In this document: in pieces, positions 58,211 through 64,000 of the stretch
Position numbering within the stretch: the stretch's first letter is position 1
Layout: the number at the start of each line of letters is the position of its first letter
Made by a program: the position numbers and the translations under genes
Notes under the pieces: model-generated
What the model was told of the DNA's origin: nothing
Seen by the model: the letters and a program-made list of their open reading frames with translations, nothing else
Database searches by the model: none
From: Ischnura elegans
Taxonomy: Eukaryota; Arthropoda; Insecta; Odonata; Coenagrionidae
DNA: 64,000 bases
Reading direction: 5' to 3'
NCBI RefSeq assembly: GCF_921293095.1
Contig: NC_060248.1
Span: forward strand, 13,472,744-13,536,743

Positions 58211-59075
58211 ATATCCATTGGGAAATTATTGGACTCGACTCAGGCTATGTTCGAAAAACTGGCGACTTTTCCGCTTGGCCAAGCCGGAAATGCCATCGAT
58301 GTTCTTTCAGTCAGGAAGATTAAGTGCACCCAGATTCCCGCGCTTACTACATTCACATGGCAGCAGTAGTTGCCTCAAGAATGGTTTCGGATATAGATAG
58401 AATACAGAAACGAGCAGCAAGATTAGTGTAAAATTGTTTCGATAAACATAGTAATCGAACTGCATTAATTAGGAATTTATAATTGGTAATTCTAAACAAT
58501 CGCAGGGAAAATTTTTGGTTAAATCTTTTGCGTGCACTTAAAGTTGTATGCATTTTGCCTAATTTTCAGGATGTTATGAGAGATCCTAATTATATTGTAC
58601 GAACGATCACATGGATAAGATTAGGGAAATAAGACAGCAGAATCGATAGATTTAAGATATAGTTTGCTCCGCGCACAATAAGTGACCATGGTACTTGCGA
58701 TAGTTTAGCTCTACGATAGCTTGACTCGGAATAGATAGAATAGGCCCTGCACTTGCAATTGATAAAGTGAATACTAACTATCTGCATGGTTATTTTGCAT
58801 GTTATAACTCATACATGAGTCACTTACTACGCTAACTTTTCGTTTTTTTTTATTATTAGCTAGAAGATTTATTAGCATGGTAGGATGTTCGTAGACTTCG
58901 CACTCTCCTAGTTTCTGGTCTAACCGGGTGCCGTTGTCCTTAGCGATTGGCCTGCGTCAGGCGAAAGAGCGCGTGTCTGATTAAGGCTAAGATGCGAGTG
59001 CTGTTTGCCTGGTTTGGAATCACCCCGTGCCACACACCCTTGAGGTGGCTTGCACGGTACCTGGGAGATGCATAT
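58211..59075 (+). mobile_element. CR1/L2-like LINE C-terminus and 3' UTR
   Basis: IDRIQKRAARLV (~58395), then NRTALI, RRENFWLNLLRAL, KIREIRQQNR and FAPRTISDH follow the C-terminal order of CR1/L2 ORF2 (IQxRAARxV ... SFFPRTIxDWN). The 3' UTR block CACACCCTTGAGGTGGCTTG is at ~59030. Stops and shifts throughout. Confidence 0.65.
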
Positions 59076-59339
59076 GTAGCATCAGAGGCCTTGAGAATGG
59101 GTGACGAGCCCGAGAAATAAATGTTCATTCGAAATAGGGGTAGATGTCTTGTCATCCATGCGACTATTCATTCTCCGTTTGAGTGCTAATCGAGTAATCA
59201 CGCATAAAACTCCATGCCGACCTCTCTTATTATCCAAACGTTCAGTTTGGGTTTCATTTTGATTTTTTCCGACAGTAACTTCTTAATTTTTAATTATGGT
59301 TTCTCGCGATGGATTTCACTCCGTTCCTTCCGATTACGG

Positions 59340-59630
59340 TGTGGCATTTGGAGAAGGCGACCGACAGTTTGGGTGATTTGCGTCACAAGAGAGGGTTGGG
59401 AAGGAAGGGTGGAGAGAAACCCGGTGATGGGATTAGGTTTTTCTAGACGAATTGCGGACCACGGCTCAACGTCTCATCCGAAGGACAGAGAGCTGTGCTT
59501 GAAGCGCTCCCCAAAAGGCACTCCGTCTGGATTGGGCACCTGCTTGGGCAAAATCTCTGCCATATCCGGGAATTGAACCCGGGACCACTGGGTGGAAAAC
59601 TCTTTAGCCACCACAGCAACATGAATCCCT
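59340..59630 (-). mobile_element. SINE-A, divergent subfamily copy
   Basis: Minus strand: GCTGTGGTGGCTAAAGAGTT, B box GGGTTCAATTCCCGG, then a body with a changed middle but the shared CCGGGTTTCTCTCCACCC end and CCAAATGCC tail. No clear duplication of its own. Confidence 0.75.
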
Positions 59631-59636
59631 GGAACA

Positions 59637-59955
59637 ACGTATGAGGGCTCAGGGGAGCCCTTCGAGGATACAACGCACCGGGGCCGGGAACCAAGCCAGT
59701 GGCTTATACGCCCGATCACCCGGGGAGGGGGAGGAGAGGAAGGGAAAAGGAAAGAGGCGCCGCCGCGATAGGAGCCCGAAGACGCCTCTGGGAAAGGATA
59801 GGAGCGGAAGGAACGGGAGAGGGAAAAACACCTCAACGCTATAGAAGCGAAGAGGGCCCAACTAAATAGCGAAACCAGGCAAAGCCATTAATGTGCCAGC
59901 GATTTTAGAGGATTTTGCTAAGAGGAAGAAAAATCCATCGATCAAATCACTAGTT
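59637..59955 (+). mobile_element. RET-G retroposon, copy 2
   Basis: 319 bp, collinear with 10020-10331 in its right two thirds. Flanked by the 13-bp direct repeat AATCCCTGGAACA (59624-59636 and 59956-59968). It lies at the 5' edge of the SINE-A subfamily copy. Confidence 0.75.
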
Positions 59956-59968
59956 AATCCCTGGAACA

Positions 59969-62300
59969 TTGAGAATTCGAAAAAACTGGGGAATAAGACA
60001 ATAAATTAAGTATGACCCAGCATAGACGGGAAGTATTTTAAATAAATTATTCGCCGGGAAAGTGTTAAATCGTGCTCGCATCATTCTCTTAGCTCGAGAG
60101 AATGTATTCGGTCCTCTGCGGGCAGGAGGGAATCGCCCTTAACGGGGAATATTATCCCCCCTCTCCCAGGACTGGGAAAATCCCCTCCAACGGGGAAACC
60201 CCCCCTCCCGACGTGCCCCAGCGACAAGGCAAGAGGGCAGACCGCTCGGCCTTGGGTCGAGAGTTCGCACGCTCCTCTCCTTCGGGTAGCTATCCTCACC
60301 CGAAAATTACGAGGAAAGAAAGGCTCCCTCATAGCAATCGGAGCCGCTGGGACGAGCCTTTCCTTCATTATTTGCTGGAGAGGAATGACTCAGCCGATTC
60401 ATCAGCGCAGCGTCTTCCTAATGCAAAAAAAAAACATTACAGATGAGAATTCCGGAGTCTCCTTTTAGATGTGCCGTCACCCACCGCGCATTTAAAATTA
60501 CTGTTCAATGTCACCAATCGCATCGCTGAGACGTATAACGATCCGAATTCAATAATATAAGGTATAAGTACCGAGTTTTACCAAAAATTATACTTGTGAT
60601 GTGTGAATTTATGAATTATATAACTTTTCAATGCATATTCCTCGCAATTTCAATCACTATATTGAAAAATTATTGAAAAAGTGGATCGTGTCGCACTCAT
60701 CACCGCGATGCGGACATTTTTGAAAATAGATTTAAACGGTACTGATGTGGCAACGGAAAAATCAACCTCCTATAGGATGGAATAGGGTGTCTGCCTCTAT
60801 GGAGTCCCCGTGTGAAAAACTGTCTCCGTTTAACCATATTTTATACGTCTTCTTAAGTAATCTCCGAAATGAATAACTGATTCATATTCCAGATTAATGA
60901 TAGCAAATGTGTTTCGATTAATAAAATTAACGATGTCACTCACTAGGATCAGTGAATTCATGCTTATTTTTTTCCATTCTTCTAAAATTGTACGGATTTA
61001 CGGATGGAATCACAAATCGTAGGCAAGTTTTGCCTTTTCATGAATGATCACATATTTTTTTATAATAATGAGCAATATTTTTATTACCGTGTGGTATGCA
61101 TGTGGGTTATGACTTGCATTCTGCATGCTGGGGATTGATCCCCGCCAAATACCCTACAGGTGGCGCGTAGTATGTTATGTACATTGTTGGCGTTCGCGTT
61201 GCCATACTTCTAATTTTAATCATGAAAAACAAAATAATGTTGTTTTGTCAATCCAATTTGACATATTAGCGAGCAATTTCAACGAAAGTAACCATGGGAA
61301 TACAAATCAATTAAATTATTCATAAATAAAACTGAATGCTATCCGATGTGTTTGGTTGCTTCAATCCATGTCGCTTCCCTGTGATTACCCAAACATACAT
61401 TGCTGTAGAAAATTCTTTCGAGGATTTCTACGAAACATTTAGGTGGTTCAGAAGAGTTTCATAAAATATTGTTTCATTTTTAAGGTGTTTTTTACTGAAT
61501 TCATTCTCAGTTTGTGAGGTTTAATCATAAATCCCGTAAATAATTTTATATTTCTGCGCTTAAAGAGGATTGACTGATAAAAACAGAAATAATTTTCAAG
61601 CCTTAAAAAAAACTAAGAAATAGTTTCAACTGATAAAAAAACGGTAAATGCAATAAAATTGGTATGCCGCTCATCTTTCCACTGGCAGACGGACAAATGA
61701 AGAAATTAAGTAGTTGAACGAGTACATACTTAGAAATGGTTTCGTTTTGAAGGAGAATCACTACTATTTCCATATGCTCCACCATCACTCTGATTTGGGA
61801 TAGGAGGAAACTCAAAGAAGCGGCTTACTGTCCCTCAGTCCTCCCTTGGAAAGATATTCAGGGAAATTAATTCACACAGTAGCTGTGATAAGTGACGCTT
61901 GGTAAAAACTTTCATGGCAATTCGAAGAACCTCATGCACTGAAACCCTCGCTGTCCCTCAGGGAGGATAGCGTGGAAGGACCTGTGCTTGCACTCAAATA
62001 CATATCGAATGATTAAATGTTAATTGGAAATTGTAGGATATTAATCTACTCGATGCCCAACTTTTTTCCCTCGTGACCAAGGAAATTAAATACCAAGCAG
62101 AAAATAATGAATAAAAATAGTCAAAATGTATATTATTCTACAGAAAATGACATAAAAGTCCTGTAGCTGTGCGATAGAACTTGAATGAGTACTTACTGTC
62201 GAAATAATTTTTTTCCACTTTTATGAAACAATTTATATGGACAACTGCTGTCTATATGTGTGTATAATCGAGGATGACATAGTGAATCGAAACTAATCGT
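59969..62300. other. Gene-free stretch with a GC-rich patch and a LINE tail
   Basis: 60090-60430 is GC-rich with repeated AACGGGGAA blocks and an unrecognised 114-codon plus frame. At ~61130-61165 CCCTACAGGTGGCGCGTAGT resembles the CR1/L2 3' tail. The rest is AT-rich without features. Confidence 0.4.
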
Positions 62301-63119
62301 CCCAATAAATTGTTATAAAAAATCGGGAAACTGCAGTTCTTTCCACAACACACGACGTCCTGTGTGACCACAGACTCGAACTTCACAGGAGTGCTTCCCG
62401 AATCGAGTGCGAGGAGTTGGCGCGAGAGAACTTTCAGCCCTGGAAACCGAGGGAGATGTCTTACTCACGTTTAGGACGATCTGGAAAAACCTTTCGATGG
62501 CAAACATGGCTTTTTCGGTGCTCCTGGATCAACCCAGTCCTCATTACTAACCTTCGATTCGTTGGTTTCGCTCTTGGGGAGATGATGCTCAGCGGTGCCT
62601 GGCACACGGATGAGACGCTCGATCGGACTTCGTTGGAAGAAGACTCTCCCCTTCTTCTGGTGGTGCTGCTCGTTGCTGCTGTGAGGGGTGTTGCCTCGGA
62701 TCTGCCGATGCGAATGAGCGAAAGTGGTGGTCACGTTGGGATGGGGACGGAGGAGGGTGGGGGGGAGGAGTTGAGGGGTGGGGGGGGGGGGCTGAAGAGG
62801 GGGGGGGGTTGTTTGAGGGGAGGGGAGGAGAGAGAGGAGGGGGAGTCACATTCCTACCGGAAGATGGTCCCCGTGGGAGAACACGACGAGGAAAGAAAGG
62901 AACGGATGAAAGTGGAGATGTTGCGAGACATCACTCCAGTTCTCATCGGATTCCAGCCTGGAAACGTACCACGATATGGATGCTGAGACGTTGCCATTCT
63001 TTCGTCGAACCGTTCTTCAATAAACTTCCTTTTGAAAGCACTGCAAGAAAGAAGTGACTTTGTGCGCAATCACTCGCACGGGTGCAAAGTTATATACAAC
63101 AGTGATGAAATTCCACACG
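62301..63119. other. G-rich stretch with unrecognised open frames
   Basis: A 189-codon plus frame (62417-62986) passes through a G-run block and is Gly/Glu-rich low complexity; opposite frames are Pro-rich. I do not regard any as a supported gene. Confidence 0.4.
62737..62844 (+). repeat. G-tract cluster (G-quadruplex potential)
   Basis: More than ten G-runs of 3 to 12 on the plus strand within ~110 bp. Confidence 0.85.
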
Positions 63120-63480
63120 AAACTAATCATTCGGCTTATCCGAGATTCGAACCCGGATATCCCATGTTACACCACCAAGCCATCTTCTTCCAAGGCGAAT
63201 CTTAGACTGGTTTTACCGGAAAACACTGGGTTTACTCCTTCTTCGGTAAATAAACTGGTCCCCAACCGTGATTGCGCTACATGTGCAAGTCTTTGGTTAA
63301 GTCCTCGGTGACATTTAGCCTTTTCCGGTAAGCCTATACTGAGATTCACCTTTGAAGAAGATGACTTGTTGTTGTAGCTTGTATCATATCTGACCAGCTA
63401 TTGCGAGATCCTAGTTCGAATCCCTGCTAAGCCAATTATTTTTCATGGTGAATTTCATCCTTGGTGTACATACCTTTGAA
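63120..63480. mobile_element. Head-to-head tRNA-like SINE pair (SINE-B), copy 2
   Basis: Minus-strand head with B box CCGGGTTCGAATCTCGG (63138-63156; compare 35512-35527) and plus-strand head with B box TAGTTCGAATCCC (63412-63424), followed by ATTTTTCATGGTGAATTT and CCTTGGTGTA as at 35640. The two heads are ~250 bp apart here. Confidence 0.6.
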
Positions 63481-64000
63481 AGTATCTATATAAATGCAGT
63501 ATTGGTTATTCACTGTGAGCAATGGGATGCTGGTTACTTTCCTGTTTGAATAGTCTCTTCCAAATACTAAGAAAGACTATTCGGTACGATAGTAGCGGGA
63601 AATGATGTACATCGACCCTCTTCCAAGAAAGCATACAATTAGCAGAATTTGCTATTTCCTGAAGCACTCAGAAATCCCTTGGAAGTATAAAAGTTTGCTA
63701 TCGATACGAAAAAGTCAGTCAAGGATGCATATTCATAATTTACTTTTTAATTGCGTTTCACAACAATTGGAGCTCAATTCTAGCCTTCATCGACCAATTC
63801 AGCAATTATGCTTATTATACGATCGATATTAATATACGAGCTACAATTACGTAATACTGCCGAACTCTTGTTGAGACATTATACATATGTGTATTATATT
63901 TGTCATACATATATCTCGGTGATATAAAGTGTCATTGCTCGCAACGAGCGTTGAAGTCACCAAGTTCAGATGTTTACATTTATGAGGTCTATACGAAAGA
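63481..64000. other. Gene-free stretch to the window end
   Basis: AT-rich; the 76-codon plus frame at 63602-63832 shows no domain. Confidence 0.4.

Noticed and set aside
62417-62986. 189-codon plus-strand protein
   Set aside because: Reads through G-runs into Gly/Glu low complexity, and overlapping frames on both strands are equally open; no motif.
1-64000. CRISPR arrays, bacterial operons or prophage
   Set aside because: No regularly spaced direct repeats with unique spacers; all recognisable features are eukaryotic.
1-64000. LTR retrotransposon or endogenous virus
   Set aside because: No paired long terminal repeats, gag/pol/env motifs or primer-binding sites; every RT fragment has non-LTR block order.

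Overview
The window is eukaryotic nuclear DNA from an arthropod, almost certainly an insect. The only conserved host gene is a minus-strand, multi-exon orthologue of insect glucose dehydrogenase (Gld; GMC oxidoreductase family). It has GT-AG splice sites and a GC-rich coding sequence set in AT-rich flanks. The rest is intergenic or intronic DNA crowded with eukaryotic transposable elements. I cannot name the species from sequence alone; a large, repeat-rich insect genome is the safe statement.

Layout. 1-12 kb: stacked non-autonomous DNA transposons (a TTAA-flanked element, short hAT-like MITEs, and a ~660-bp MITE with AATAGGGTGGTTTCCT ends, called MITE-A here), a LINE 3' end, and a GC-rich retroposon called RET-G. 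12.45-16.25 kb: Gld, two coding exons (154 codons plus 2 nt, then 469 codons plus stop) split by a 1.9-kb intron; the ATG sits directly on a splice acceptor, so a further 5' exon lies upstream. 16-31 kb: a tRNA-derived SINE, several decayed LINE reverse-transcriptase fragments, MITE-A copies, a pogo/Tigger-like TA-flanked element, hairpins and a 150-bp tandem duplication. 31.9-32.7 kb: a fold-back element with ~210-bp arms. 33-44 kb: further MITE, SINE and LINE debris, including a LINE 3' end that starts in a near-perfect fold-back. 46.2-48.8 kb: a complete but broken piggyBac element with TTAA target duplications, 13-bp inverted ends, subterminal repeats and a transposase with all three catalytic Asp but a frameshift and an in-frame stop. 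50-64 kb: more hAT-like MITEs with clear 8-bp duplications, repeats paired with the left half of the window, LINE and SINE fragments, and two CpG- or G-rich stretches.

How it fits together. Three LINE groups are visible: a CR1/L2-like type, a type with a LADxRxEWR-like C-terminus, and a third RT type. They are the plausible drivers of the SINEs and RET-G, which carry 9-13 bp target duplications. Nesting gives a local history: MITE-A lies inside a hAT-like MITE and inside a LINE, and a hAT-like MITE lies inside the TTAA element. No tRNA, rRNA or CRISPR array, and no bacterial-type gene, was found. Many families were recognised by comparing copies within the window; coordinates of decayed copies are approximate.
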